Positions 1 through 8,363 of a DNA stretch of 64,000 nt are shown piece after piece. The first letter of the stretch is position 1. Every line of letters begins with the position of its first letter. Below the pieces are notes generated by a model. It was not told the origin of the DNA. It made no database searches and was given only the letters and a program-made list of their open reading frames with translations. The translations under genes and the position numbers were made by a program. Origin of the DNA: Pedobacter soli (GTDB taxonomy: Bacteria; Bacteroidota; Bacteroidia; Sphingobacteriales; Sphingobacteriaceae); contig NZ_FMZH01000001.1 in the NCBI RefSeq assembly GCF_900101435.1, positions 372,001 through 436,000 on the forward strand. The letters run 5' to 3'.

Positions 1-2
1 TT

Positions 3-53
3 CACTTGCTGATTACCGGTATGGATGTTACCGGCATAAATGCTTTTAAGTAA
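3..53 (+). CDS. C-terminal tail of an upstream gene (partial)
   Basis: An open frame enters from the left edge and ends at a TAA, giving the tail HLLITGMDVTGINAFK. It is followed by a clear terminator, which supports it being the end of a real plus-strand gene. Sixteen residues are too few to name a family, so the function is unknown. Confidence 0.4.
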   Translation, partial: HLLITGMDVTGINAFK

Positions 54-76
54 TTAGCAACACTACAAATAAGTTC

Positions 77-112
77 AGCCTTCGGTTATTCCAAAAACGA
101 AGGCTTTTTTTT
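77..112 (+). terminator. Intrinsic terminator after the left-edge gene
   Basis: The arms AGCCTTCG and CGAAGGCT form a perfect 8-bp stem around a 13-base loop and are followed by a run of seven T. It sits 24 bases after the stop of the left-edge gene. Confidence 0.85.
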
Positions 113-147
113 ACCCTGCCTTAAAATAACTTTAATATAAAATTTAG

Positions 148-176
148 TTGAAGACACTTTCGCTTTACTATCTTTG
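148..176 (+). promoter_or_regulatory. Bacteroidota-type promoter
   Basis: TATCTTTG at 169-176 matches the TAnnTTTG -7 element, with a TTG at 148-150 at about the right distance for the -33 element. The predicted start lies near 182, giving a leader of roughly 60 bases for the gene at 240. Confidence 0.6.
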
Positions 177-239
177 TATAATTTTGGATAAACCGTCAGA
201 ATAAATCAAAGACGAGCCAAAAGTAATTCATTAAACAAT

Positions 240-617
240 ATGGACTTTAAAAAATACACCTATATACCTGCCCCACCCGAAGAAGTTTATTTAGCGCTCA
301 CCAAAGAAACCAGCATTAAATTATGGACTGGCGCTGAAGTAGCGTTTGAAGAAGTGCCAGGCACCGAATTTTCTTTCTGGGATGGAGATATAACCGGCAA
401 AAACATCGAATTTGTTTATGGGAAACAAATTGTACAACAATGGTATTTTGGCGAAGAAAACGAAGCTTCGATTGTAACTATTAAACTTCACGAAGATAAA
501 AAAGGGACCTCATTAGAGTTTAAGCAAACCAACATCCCTGATGAAGACTACGCCGATTTTACCGAAGGAATACAAGAATATTTTTTGGGTGGATTGATTG
601 ATTTCTTTGACGAATAA
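240..617 (+). CDS. START-like (SRPBCC/AHSA1-type) domain protein
   Basis: The 125-residue protein has the layout of a single small START-like ligand-binding fold. It opens with a strand and the phrase YIPAPPEEVYLALT, which resembles the 'apPeeVwraLT' opening of Activator-of-Hsp90-like (AHSA1) domains. It continues with W/F-rich strands (FSFWDGDITG, IVQQWYFG) and ends in a long acidic helix. Such proteins bind a hydrophobic ligand or partner in the cytoplasm, but the ligand here cannot be read from the sequence. No signal peptide is visible. It has its own promoter, and the lipoprotein gene starts 14 bases downstream, so the two may be co-transcribed. Length is typical for a single-domain member. 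The fold call is fairly secure; the function is not. Confidence 0.75.
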   Translation: MDFKKYTYIPAPPEEVYLALTKETSIKLWTGAEVAFEEVPGTEFSFWDGDITGKNIEFVYGKQIVQQWYFGEENEASIVTIKLHEDKKGTSLEFKQTNIPDEDYADFTEGIQEYFLGGLIDFFDE

Positions 618-631
618 ACCCGGATAAAAAC

Positions 632-1441
632 ATGAAATCTAAAATTACCGCTCTAACTTCTTTAATTTTCCTTGCCGCCCTAAGTTCCTGCACATCTCTT
701 TTTACCCCAGCGATTATGGGTAATAACATGGGCTATATCCCAAAAGCAATGGGCACCGATTCGGTTAGAACTTTAACCACTGTTTCAGCAAGTTATGCCG
801 GAGCCGTCTCTCGAAATCCAGGCCCCAGTTTTGAATTTGGGATGGCCAATATCAGCAGATCAAATACCTTCAAAGTATGGAACATTTCTTACGGAATCTA
901 CGGATATGCAGGAAATGCTTCTTATAGAGAAAACAACAATACAGATGATTTAAAGGATTATCTCCCGGGTTTTAAAAAATCAGCAGCGGGGTTAGGCCTC
1001 AGATTTTCTACCGGACTTCAGCATACTTCTGCCAATCAAAATACCGATTTCAGATACCTTACCTTCGAAAATGCGATTAGTTTCGAAGGAGGGGATTATG
1101 CCCGCTTCAGGCAAGAGGTTTACAACGCCCCCCTTCCCGATTATGTTGCAGTTACAAATCGAAAAGTGCTCTGGACGACAGGATTGTCGACAGAAATAAT
1201 GTGGAGAGCAAGACGAAACCACGATATCAGACATGCCTTCAGGCTTTTTATTGGCGGTACACCTAATTTTGCCGACAGTTTCAGATCGGGTGTTAAAGCT
1301 TACGATGAGCTCCGCGGAAAAAATTCAATGGGCTGGGTTTTTAATTATTTCTTTTATATACATCGCTTTTCTCTTTCTTATGAAATGGCCGATAATGTGA
1401 ATTACGCGCAAAAAATAACTCTGGGTTATTCATTCAGGTAA
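632..1441 (+). CDS. Predicted outer-membrane lipoprotein of unknown function
   Basis: The 269-residue protein begins with a lipoprotein signal, LAALSSC, with the lipidated Cys at residue 20. The mature part is rich in aromatic and glycine-containing strands and ends in a strand with a terminal aromatic-basic pair (ITLGYSFR). That is the usual end of outer-membrane beta-barrel proteins in Bacteroidota. I recognise no named family. It lies close behind the START-like gene and ahead of a small membrane-protein gene on the same strand. A barrel with a lipid anchor is somewhat unusual, so it could instead be a periplasm-facing beta-sheet lipoprotein. Confidence 0.65.
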   Translation: MKSKITALTSLIFLAALSSCTSLFTPAIMGNNMGYIPKAMGTDSVRTLTTVSASYAGAVSRNPGPSFEFGMANISRSNTFKVWNISYGIYGYAGNASYRENNNTDDLKDYLPGFKKSAAGLGLRFSTGLQHTSANQNTDFRYLTFENAISFEGGDYARFRQEVYNAPLPDYVAVTNRKVLWTTGLSTEIMWRARRNHDIRHAFRLFIGGTPNFADSFRSGVKAYDELRGKNSMGWVFNYFFYIHRFSLSYEMADNVNYAQKITLGYSFR

Positions 1442-1481
1442 AACATAATTGATCTGCAGCTGTTCTGAAATAAAAAATACC

Positions 1482-1694
1482 ATGAACAAAACTGTAGGAC
1501 TTATTTTAATTGTATTAGGCGCTGCCATGCTGATATGGACGGGCTTTACTTATACCAAAAAAGAAAAAATAATCGATGCCGGCCCGATTCAGGTATCGGC
1601 CGATAAAGAAAAATCAGTTAACTGGCCACCTTATGCAGGTGGTATTATTTTAGTAGCCGGTGTTTTCGTATTTATTGCTTCGAAAAAGAGATAA
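1482..1694 (+). CDS. Small two-helix membrane protein
   Basis: I start this gene at the ATG at 1482 rather than at the longer in-frame opening at 1449, because the 11 extra residues (MICSCSEIKNT) look like untranslated spacer. The 70-residue product has a hydrophobic helix at about residues 5-22, a short charged stretch (KKEKIIDAGPIQVSADKEK), and a second helix at about residues 52-66, ending in KKR. This is a hairpin membrane topology with the charged loop between the helices. No catalytic motif is present and the role is unknown. The next 90 bases contain no gene and lead into the inverted repeat before the TonB operon. Confidence 0.6.
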   Translation: MNKTVGLILIVLGAAMLIWTGFTYTKKEKIIDAGPIQVSADKEKSVNWPPYAGGIILVAGVFVFIASKKR

Positions 1695-1737
1695 ACTCAT
1701 TAACAGTGGCAATTATCGGCTTTTATTAAAATATTTC

Positions 1738-1784
1738 CGCAACAAAGCTGCATTTATATTCTTTTTAAATGTAACTTTGTTGCG
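1738..1784 (+). promoter_or_regulatory. Inverted repeat over a TAnnTTTG promoter box
   Basis: CGCAACAAAG (1738-1747) and CTTTGTTGCG (1775-1784) form a perfect 10-bp inverted repeat with a 27-bp spacer. The right arm overlaps the -7-like box TAACTTTG (1772-1779) and ends one base before the proposed TTG start codon at 1785. The position suits a repressor operator controlling the ABC/TonB operon. The regulator is not identifiable. Confidence 0.55.
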
Positions 1785-2153
1785 TTGAAGTCGCTACAGC
1801 ATCCATACCGCAGCAAAATATTTTCCCGCATTTGGGCCACATTGCTGTTGGTTATATTTGTTAACGCCATCCTGATCGAATCACTCCATCACCATGGGGT
1901 AGAAAAAAGCACAACAGAAAATCAATGTATAAATGGAGGGCGGCTGGTAAAACAGCTGACTGCCGCAAAGGTAAAGTGTAAATTATGCGAGGTACTCAAA
2001 CATCAGTCGCATTTTTTCAATCTCCCTGCTCCTATTGCATTGGCATTGCCGGCTGCTAAACCTGCAGTTAAAATCCATAGCTATTTGCTGAAACATCCTG
2101 TTGCTTTTATCTTATCCTGCAGCAACAAAGGTCCACCTAATTTAGTTGCCTAA
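1785..2153 (+). CDS. Small secreted His/Cys-rich protein at the head of the TonB/ABC operon
   Basis: The frame gives 122 residues with a basic N-terminus, one hydrophobic segment (WATLLLVIFVNAILIESL, about residues 17-34), then LHHHG, an isolated Cys, and CKLCE. Clustered His followed by CxxC suggests binding of a soft metal such as copper or zinc in the periplasm. That is inference from residues only. The start must be a non-ATG codon: TTG at 1785 is the first usable one and no in-frame ATG exists. The promoter box lies only 5 bases upstream, so the mRNA may be leaderless. It precedes the ABC ATPase by 87 bases. A similar small Cys/His protein heads the copper locus at 13748, though I see no clear homology between them. 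Confidence 0.5.
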   Translation: MKSLQHPYRSKIFSRIWATLLLVIFVNAILIESLHHHGVEKSTTENQCINGGRLVKQLTAAKVKCKLCEVLKHQSHFFNLPAPIALALPAAKPAVKIHSYLLKHPVAFILSCSNKGPPNLVA

Positions 2154-2240
2154 ACAATCTCTATAGGCAGCAATTGCTTAATATTTAATTCATTTCTTTT
2201 AATGTGCGGTCGCATGACCTGCACCTATACCTTTATTTTT

Positions 2241-2936
2241 ATGCTTCAAGCTATTTCTTTATCCAAGAATTACCAATCTTTTCGTGCCCTTAACCAATTG
2301 AATTTAACCGTTAATCCAGGCGAAGTGTACTGCTTACTCGGTCAGAACGGCGCTGGAAAAACCACCACAATTAACCTGTTTTTAGGTTTTATTACGCCAA
2401 CTGAAGGAAAAATCCTGATCGATAATGTGGAGGTTTCGCCTTATGATAACGATCGCCGCAAACACCTGGCCTATATACCCGAAGTGGTGATGCTTTATGG
2501 TCATCTGTCGGCTTTAGAAAATCTCGATTATTTTTCGAAACTCGCAGGTTTCAGTTATGAAAAAGAATTGCTTACTCATTTCCTGAGCCAGTGCGGCTTA
2601 GCAACCAGCGCACACCACAAACATTTATCGGGCTTCAGTAAGGGCATGCGCCAGAAAGTGGGGATTGCCATCGCCCTGGCAAAAAATGCAAAGATCATTT
2701 TCATGGATGAACCTACCAGTGGCCTCGACCCTAAAGCAACTGAAGATTTTACGCAACTGGTAAAACAGCTGGCCGCAGAAGGCAAATCCATCCTAATGGC
2801 TACACACGACATTTTTAATGCCGTAAATGTGGGCTCACACATTGGCATTATGAAACAAGGCCAATTGATCCATACCCTCCAAGCAAGCGATATTAGCGCG
2901 GCTGATCTTCAAAAGTTGTACCTGCAAACCATTTAA
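2241..2936 (+). CDS. ABC transporter ATP-binding protein
   Basis: This is a single ABC ATPase domain of 231 residues. Walker A is GQNGAGKT (34-41), the signature is LSGFSKG (129-135), Walker B is IIFMDEP (about 152-158), and the H-loop is ATHD (about 186-189). The start at 2241 is preferred over the in-frame ATG at 2202 because ABC domains normally begin a few residues before the first strand, and the extra MCGRMTCTYTFIF is atypical. The subfamily resembles the CcmA/NosF-type ATPases that pair with ABC-2 membrane proteins, two of which follow after the TonB receptor. It most likely powers those two permeases at the inner membrane. Confidence 0.9.
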   Translation: MLQAISLSKNYQSFRALNQLNLTVNPGEVYCLLGQNGAGKTTTINLFLGFITPTEGKILIDNVEVSPYDNDRRKHLAYIPEVVMLYGHLSALENLDYFSKLAGFSYEKELLTHFLSQCGLATSAHHKHLSGFSKGMRQKVGIAIALAKNAKIIFMDEPTSGLDPKATEDFTQLVKQLAAEGKSILMATHDIFNAVNVGSHIGIMKQGQLIHTLQASDISAADLQKLYLQTI

Positions 2937-2946
2937 TTAACCCATC

Positions 2947-5439
2947 ATGAAATTGATATATCATATTTTTCGGATCAGCTTAATTTTCGTTTGTATCTTT
3001 TTAACCAGCCTCCAGATTAATGCGCAGGTTAAGGTAACAGGGAAAGTGCTCGATGCAAACCATCTTGCCATTTATAAGGCCAATATTAAATTAAAAAGCG
3101 GCAAAGACCTGCTGCATACCAGCACTGATTCGCTCGGTAACTTTGCCATAATTTTACCTCAAGCAGGCAGTTATACCTTTAATGCGAGTGCTGTAGGTTA
3201 CGCCGGTTTTAGTAAAACTTACCTTATCAGCAGTGATTTAGTTCTGGATCCTGTTATTTTGGCCGCCTCCAATGAAGAACTCCAGACTGTTGAAATTGTA
3301 GGAACCAATGCCAGAAAGTATTACGGAGATTATTCTTTTTCGGCCACTAAAACCGCTACGGCCAACAAAGATATTCCTCAAGCCATTTCATCCGTTTCTA
3401 AAGAATTAATGGCCGACAGGCAGGCTGCTGTGCTGGCTGATGCGGTTAAAAATGTAACCAGTGTATCGCAAAGCAGTTATTACAACCAATTCGCCATCAG
3501 GGGTATTAACCAAAACGAAGAAGGTGCAATTATTAATGGCATGCGTACACGCCAGTATTATTTTAATCAGCCCTTAACCAATAATCTCGAGCGTATTGAA
3601 GTGATAAAAGGTCCAGCAAGTGCTACATTTTCGAGTGTAGATCCCGGTGGTAGTATTAACCTGGTAACTAAAAAACCGCTGACCGAAGACCGTAAAGAAG
3701 TGAGCATTTCAGCCGGAAGTTTTAGCACTATTCGCGGTGCACTCGATTTTACCGGGCCATTAAACACAGCTAAAACCTTACTTTACCGCTTAAATATTGG
3801 TTACGAAGACAGTAAAAGCTTTAGAGATCTGCAATACCGGAAAGGATATATGATTGCACCTTCATTCTCCTACCGGCCATCAGATCGTACCAGTTTAAAT
3901 GTTGAGGTGGTAATGAACAACAGCAACTCACGGTTAGACCGGGGACAGGCTATATTTGGCGCCATTGCCGGACAGACAGATTTAAACAGCACGCCAATCA
4001 CTTTTAACATGGGGGCCAGCAACGATCGCTTTAACACGCAAGATTTGATGTTGATGACGAGTTTTTCGCATAAACTGACCGAAAATATTGTTTTCAATGC
4101 GGCCTACATGAAGCAGAACTGGAATGAAGATCTGCTGGAGCACAGAACAACCAATGCCTTTGGTGTAGATGAAAATAATCAGGCTATCCCCACTTTAGCC
4201 GCAATGCGCGCAGTACAGCGGCAGCAGAAATGGGCAACTGATAATCTCAGTACTTATTTCAGTATTAATGCCAATACATTCCATATTGGTCATAAACTGG
4301 TAATTGGTTATGATAGAATAAATACCCAAAAACTAAGAGGTGGCGGAGAAAATTCGGCTCAGGGTTACCGGTTAAAAGATGGCACCATCGCTACACGCTA
4401 CGATCCGGCAAAAAAAGACCTTTATCTTTTTAAAACCGTAAACGGAGTAAATGCACCAGTGCCTAATGTAGAGCATTTTAACCTGGCCAATCCGGCTTAT
4501 ACCCTGAAAAATCTAAGTGATTATACTTTTACCAAAACGGAGATCCCCCCATCTTACTACCTGGTTAATGGTGTGTATCTGCAAGATCAGCTTACCTATG
4601 GCAAAGTAACACTTACATTGGGATTAAGGCAGGAATGGTACGAAGATTACAGCAATTACAAATTGACTACAGAAAAGAAAATAGTCCAACACAAACTTTT
4701 ACCAAGAGCTGGGATTACCTACGCGGTTAATCCAAACATTAATATTTACGGCACCTATCTACAGGGCTACCAGCCACAAGGCAACACTTCGAGCCTGGTT
4801 ATAGTACCACCACCTGCAGGCAGTAATTTCAAACCTTTAGAAAGCGATCTTAAAGAAATTGGCGCCAAATCAGAATGGCTTAACAAGCGTTTAATGATCA
4901 ATTTGGCATTTTTTGAAATCAATCAGAAAAACCTGTTGATGAATGCCAATGATCCCTTAGATGTAAACCGTTTAATTGAACGTGGTGCGCAGCGAAGCAG
5001 GGGCTTCGAATTTGAAGCTTCTGGTTTTATCAGTGCTAACTGGCAATTTAATACAGGCTATAGCTATATCGATGCCATTATTCAAGACGATTTTAATCCG
5101 GCATTAATTGGTCAAAGGGTGCAAAACACCCCGAAACACAGCGCCAGCTTATGGACCCGTTACAATCTCGAAACCATAAAATTAAAAGGCATTGGTTTTG
5201 GCGCAGGCGTACAGTACAGTGGCACTAAACTTCCGCTTTACATCAGAGATTTTGAGCTACCGGCTTACACCCTTTTCGATGCAGCTATTTATTATTCGCC
5301 AGTGGGCAGCAAAGTGCAACTGGCCGCAAATCTGAATAATATCTTAAACAAAACCTATTGGGTTGGCGCGCAAAATTATTTAAGGCTTTTTCCGGGCACG
5401 CCCAGAAACATCATGTTTAACGTAACCTACCGCATATAA
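2947..5439 (+). CDS. TonB-dependent receptor, siderophore type
   Basis: The 830-residue outer-membrane receptor has a signal peptide ending near INAQ, then a carboxypeptidase-regulatory-like domain (about 28-105). A plug domain follows (about 125-240), with the typical phrases AISSVSKELM, FAIRGI and IEVIKGPAS, and then a beta-barrel ending in FNVTYRI. The plug reads like FhuA/FpvA-type siderophore receptors rather than SusC. It starts 10 bases after the ABC ATPase, and its stop codon shares a base with the next start, so it is translationally coupled to the first permease. No ligand can be assigned. The companion genes give no siderophore reductase or binding protein, so a metal chelate or a small peptide is as likely as an iron siderophore. 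Confidence 0.9.
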   Translation: MKLIYHIFRISLIFVCIFLTSLQINAQVKVTGKVLDANHLAIYKANIKLKSGKDLLHTSTDSLGNFAIILPQAGSYTFNASAVGYAGFSKTYLISSDLVLDPVILAASNEELQTVEIVGTNARKYYGDYSFSATKTATANKDIPQAISSVSKELMADRQAAVLADAVKNVTSVSQSSYYNQFAIRGINQNEEGAIINGMRTRQYYFNQPLTNNLERIEVIKGPASATFSSVDPGGSINLVTKKPLTEDRKEVSISAGSFSTIRGALDFTGPLNTAKTLLYRLNIGYEDSKSFRDLQYRKGYMIAPSFSYRPSDRTSLNVEVVMNNSNSRLDRGQAIFGAIAGQTDLNSTPITFNMGASNDRFNTQDLMLMTSFSHKLTENIVFNAAYMKQNWNEDLLEHRTTNAFGVDENNQAIPTLAAMRAVQRQQKWATDNLSTYFSINANTFHIGHKLVIGYDRINTQKLRGGGENSAQGYRLKDGTIATRYDPAKKDLYLFKTVNGVNAPVPNVEHFNLANPAYTLKNLSDYTFTKTEIPPSYYLVNGVYLQDQLTYGKVTLTLGLRQEWYEDYSNYKLTTEKKIVQHKLLPRAGITYAVNPNINIYGTYLQGYQPQGNTSSLVIVPPPAGSNFKPLESDLKEIGAKSEWLNKRLMINLAFFEINQKNLLMNANDPLDVNRLIERGAQRSRGFEFEASGFISANWQFNTGYSYIDAIIQDDFNPALIGQRVQNTPKHSASLWTRYNLETIKLKGIGFGAGVQYSGTKLPLYIRDFELPAYTLFDAAIYYSPVGSKVQLAANLNNILNKTYWVGAQNYLRLFPGTPRNIMFNVTYRI

Positions 5440-6896
5440 TGTCGAATATTATTACCACTATTGCCAGGCAAACCTTTAAAACCGCATTTAGCAACAAAGC
5501 CACCCTGGCGCTCCTGATTTTATTGGGCGTATCACTTTGTTTGGCCACTTATGTAGGTTGGCAAAATTACAAATCGCAGCAAAACCAAAGGCTGCATTAT
5601 AAAGCACTGGTTAGGGCAAAATGGCTGGCCAAACCCGATAAACACCCGCACCGGATGGCGCATTATGGATACCTGGCCTTCCGCGAAAAACACGAGCTCA
5701 GCTTTTTTGATTTCGGTATTGAAAGCTTTGCGGGGGTAAGTATCTTTTTAGAAGCTCATAAACAAAATACCGTTAATTTTAGCGAAGCCAGTTTTGCAAA
5801 CGGCATGTTACGTTTCGGCGAAATCAGCGTAGCTATGGTACTGCAGCTCTTGGTTCCGCTGCTCATTTTCTTTTTAGGCTATAACAGTATTTCTGCCGAG
5901 CGCGAATTGGGTACATTAAAGATCTTATTGTGCCAAAATGTGAGCTGGAAACAGCTGCTCTGGGGTAAAACACTGGGTATTATTAGTGTTTGCCTTGCTA
6001 TTTTCTTACCACTCATTTTGCTCACCATATTGTTGTGGGCTTCTTTAAGCAATTGGCAAATTAACCCCGATTCGAGTCTGCGGTTACTGATGCTGATTTT
6101 ATGTTACTCAGTATATTTCTTTATCGTTTCGGCCATTACTGTTTTGGTATCCGCTTATCAACAAAGTTCGAAAGCCGCATTAACGACCTTGCTGGCCTGC
6201 TGGATCTTCTTTATGGTAATTATGCCGCGGATTACACAAGCCATTGGCGATAAAATCCACCCCTCGCCTTCTAAAATAGAATTTGCTGATGCCATTGCAG
6301 CCGATATCAGCAGGCAAGGCGATAGTCACAACCCCAACGATGTGCACTACGCCTCCATTAAAGATTCGTTACTTAAAGCCTACAAAGTAGATGATGTAAA
6401 AAAACTGCCATTCAATTATGGAGGCTATATTATGGCCGAAGGTGAAAAAATCAGTTCGAAAATATACAGTAACCACCAGCGACACCTGAACGCGACTTTC
6501 GAAAAACAGAACCGCCTCACCCTGCTCTCTGGCTTTCTAAATCCTTATTTATCACTCAAAAACGTATCCATGGCGCTTACAGCTTCCGATTTTAAAACCT
6601 TTGTCGATTTTCAAAATCAGGCAGAAACCTATCGTTATGGTTTGGCACAAAAAATGAACAAGCTGCAGATCGATAAAATCAGCAACAACTCACCGGGTGA
6701 AACCGCTAAACCACTGGCTATAAGCCGGTCTAACTGGGCACAACAGCCCGATTTCAACTACCGGTTTAGCCACTTAGGTACCATACTCAAAAGCGAATTA
6801 CTGGCACTTGCTTCGCTATTATGCTGGTTAACATTAGTAATCATCATGATCCAATGCACGGCCCGGTGGGTTAAAACAATCCCAAACCAAAATTAA
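5439..6896 (+). CDS. ABC-2-type membrane protein, DUF3526-like (first of two)
   Basis: The 485-residue protein has one N-terminal membrane helix (about 20-40), a periplasmic region of about 90 residues, and a block of about five helices (about 130-265). A second soluble region of about 170 residues follows, then a last helix near the C-terminus. The phrase YNSISAERELGTLKILL is the amphipathic element that in ABC-2 permeases docks on the ATPase. The large extracytoplasmic domain fits the DUF3526 group of Bacteroidota ABC-2 proteins. Its ATG overlaps the TonB receptor stop (TAATG). With the next gene it probably forms a heterodimeric membrane unit served by the ATPase at 2241. Confidence 0.8.
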   Translation: MSNIITTIARQTFKTAFSNKATLALLILLGVSLCLATYVGWQNYKSQQNQRLHYKALVRAKWLAKPDKHPHRMAHYGYLAFREKHELSFFDFGIESFAGVSIFLEAHKQNTVNFSEASFANGMLRFGEISVAMVLQLLVPLLIFFLGYNSISAERELGTLKILLCQNVSWKQLLWGKTLGIISVCLAIFLPLILLTILLWASLSNWQINPDSSLRLLMLILCYSVYFFIVSAITVLVSAYQQSSKAALTTLLACWIFFMVIMPRITQAIGDKIHPSPSKIEFADAIAADISRQGDSHNPNDVHYASIKDSLLKAYKVDDVKKLPFNYGGYIMAEGEKISSKIYSNHQRHLNATFEKQNRLTLLSGFLNPYLSLKNVSMALTASDFKTFVDFQNQAETYRYGLAQKMNKLQIDKISNNSPGETAKPLAISRSNWAQQPDFNYRFSHLGTILKSELLALASLLCWLTLVIIMIQCTARWVKTIPNQN

Positions 6897-6909
6897 ACAC
6901 CTCCAACAC

Positions 6910-8268
6910 ATGAATAAAAGCATTTATATACTAGAGTTCAAGCTGTTTTTCAGAAACAGTGCTACCTGGATGGGCATAATCCTGTTAATTTTAATGGGTT
7001 TTGCAGGCTTGTATTTCGGCAAAACTTTTATCGAAAAACAAGAACAGGTAATTACAAAAGCTGCAAGTTTACAAAAGCAACAAACCAGGCAAAACATAGC
7101 ACATTTTGGTAATGATATTGGTTTGTTTTTCTATCACAACAAATTTTCTTTGGCCAATACACCAGGCGCATGGGCAGCTTTTGCCAACGGGCAGCGTGAT
7201 GTTAATCCTTACCTCATATCGGTAACTATGCTGGGACTGGAAGGTCAGCTGTACGATACCGATCTAAGTAACCCTTTAAGCCTGCTTTTGGGTAAAATGG
7301 ATCTCAGTTTTGTTTTTATTTTTCTATTTCCGCTGGTCATTATAGCCTTCAGTTATAACCTGCTCTCAGAACAAAAAGAAAGTGGTATCTGGCCCTTGTT
7401 AAAAGCGCAAACCGACAAAACATTCACAATCATCTGGCGAAAGATTTTGGTGAGGCTTGTGGTGATTTTTGTATTGGCACTCTTACTCATGCTTGTGGCT
7501 GGTATTTACCTGCAGCTTCCATTTGATGGCACCTTTGCAACCGTAATGACTTTAATTCTGCTTTACCTTGCATTCTGGTTTGCGGTTGCTTTTGTTGCTA
7601 TTTCACTCCATAAATCATCAAGCTTTAATGCATCAGCACTCATTGCTGTTTGGGTTTTGCTGTGTATTGTGGTACCTGCAAGTTTAAATCTCTTGCTTAC
7701 CAAAAAGTACCCGGTACCAGAGGCCTTACAAAATGTAATTAACCAGCGCGAAGGCTACCATGAAAAGTGGGACATGGATAAATCGGTAACCATGGCACCC
7801 TTTTTTAAGCATTATCCGCAACTGAAAAAATATCCTTTTCCCGAAGAAAAAACTTTTAGCTGGTACTGGTATTATGGCATGCAACAAATGGGCGACGATT
7901 CCGCTTTGGGAAGTCGTGTATTAATTGAAAAAAAGCTGGCTTCGAGACAAAACTTTACTGAAACAGTTGCGCTCTTTTTCCCAAGCATACAATTACAATT
8001 GGGCGTTAATGAGCTTGCTGGTACCGATCTGGATAGTCACCTTAATTTTCAGCAGGCCGTTAGGAAATATCATGAAACAATCAGACTGCACTTTTATCCG
8101 GCCATTTTTACCAATGGTGAACTTAAAAATACGGATATTGAAAATTATAAACTGGAAAAGTATGTTCCTAAAGATGTGCCTGTTATCTGGATTAACCTGC
8201 TATCCATAACCACCCTAACGGTGATTTTAGCCGGGGTTGGCTATTTTTCGCTTAGAAAGCGGATTTAA
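6910..8268 (+). CDS. ABC-2-type membrane protein, DUF3526-like (second of two)
   Basis: The 452-residue protein has the same plan as its upstream neighbour: one N-terminal helix, a soluble stretch, a central block of helices, a second long soluble stretch rich in aromatic residues (FSWYWYYGMQQMGDD), and a final helix. The coupling element reads YNLLSEQKESGIWPLLKAQ. The two copies are clearly related in architecture but diverged in sequence, as expected for the two halves of a heterodimeric transporter. It begins 13 bases after the first copy and is the last gene of the operon; a foldback repeat follows. There is no periplasmic binding protein, so the complex is more likely an exporter or an envelope remodelling machine than an importer. 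Confidence 0.8.
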   Translation: MNKSIYILEFKLFFRNSATWMGIILLILMGFAGLYFGKTFIEKQEQVITKAASLQKQQTRQNIAHFGNDIGLFFYHNKFSLANTPGAWAAFANGQRDVNPYLISVTMLGLEGQLYDTDLSNPLSLLLGKMDLSFVFIFLFPLVIIAFSYNLLSEQKESGIWPLLKAQTDKTFTIIWRKILVRLVVIFVLALLLMLVAGIYLQLPFDGTFATVMTLILLYLAFWFAVAFVAISLHKSSSFNASALIAVWVLLCIVVPASLNLLLTKKYPVPEALQNVINQREGYHEKWDMDKSVTMAPFFKHYPQLKKYPFPEEKTFSWYWYYGMQQMGDDSALGSRVLIEKKLASRQNFTETVALFFPSIQLQLGVNELAGTDLDSHLNFQQAVRKYHETIRLHFYPAIFTNGELKNTDIENYKLEKYVPKDVPVIWINLLSITTLTVILAGVGYFSLRKRI

Positions 8269-8283
8269 TCTAACCCTGGATTG

Positions 8284-8352
8284 GTCATCCTGAGCCTGTC
8301 GAAGGAGTAGCATAAACAAATGCAAAAAGCACCTCGACAAGCTCAGTGTGAC
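8284..8352. repeat. Foldback intergenic repeat, family A (full copy)
   Basis: The left arm starts GTCATCCTGAGCCTGTCGAA and the right arm (8332-8352) is its near-complement, ending CTCAGTGTGAC, so the unit can fold into one long hairpin. Half copies with the same left arm occur at 30925 and 55086. It separates the convergent TonB operon and lysA. Confidence 0.8.
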
Positions 8353-8363
8353 AAACTTATTTT

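Noticed and set aside
992..1234. Minus-strand Cys-rich open frame opposite the lipoprotein at 632
   Set aside because: It lies entirely inside a better-supported gene and shows no promoter or family pattern.
2202..2240. N-terminal extension of the ABC ATPase from an upstream ATG
   Set aside because: The added residues MCGRMTCTYTFIF are not typical of the domain, and the ATG at 2241 gives a standard start.
7925..8209. Second plus-strand open frame inside the second DUF3526-like gene
   Set aside because: It is a shadow in another frame of a well-supported gene, with no own start signal.
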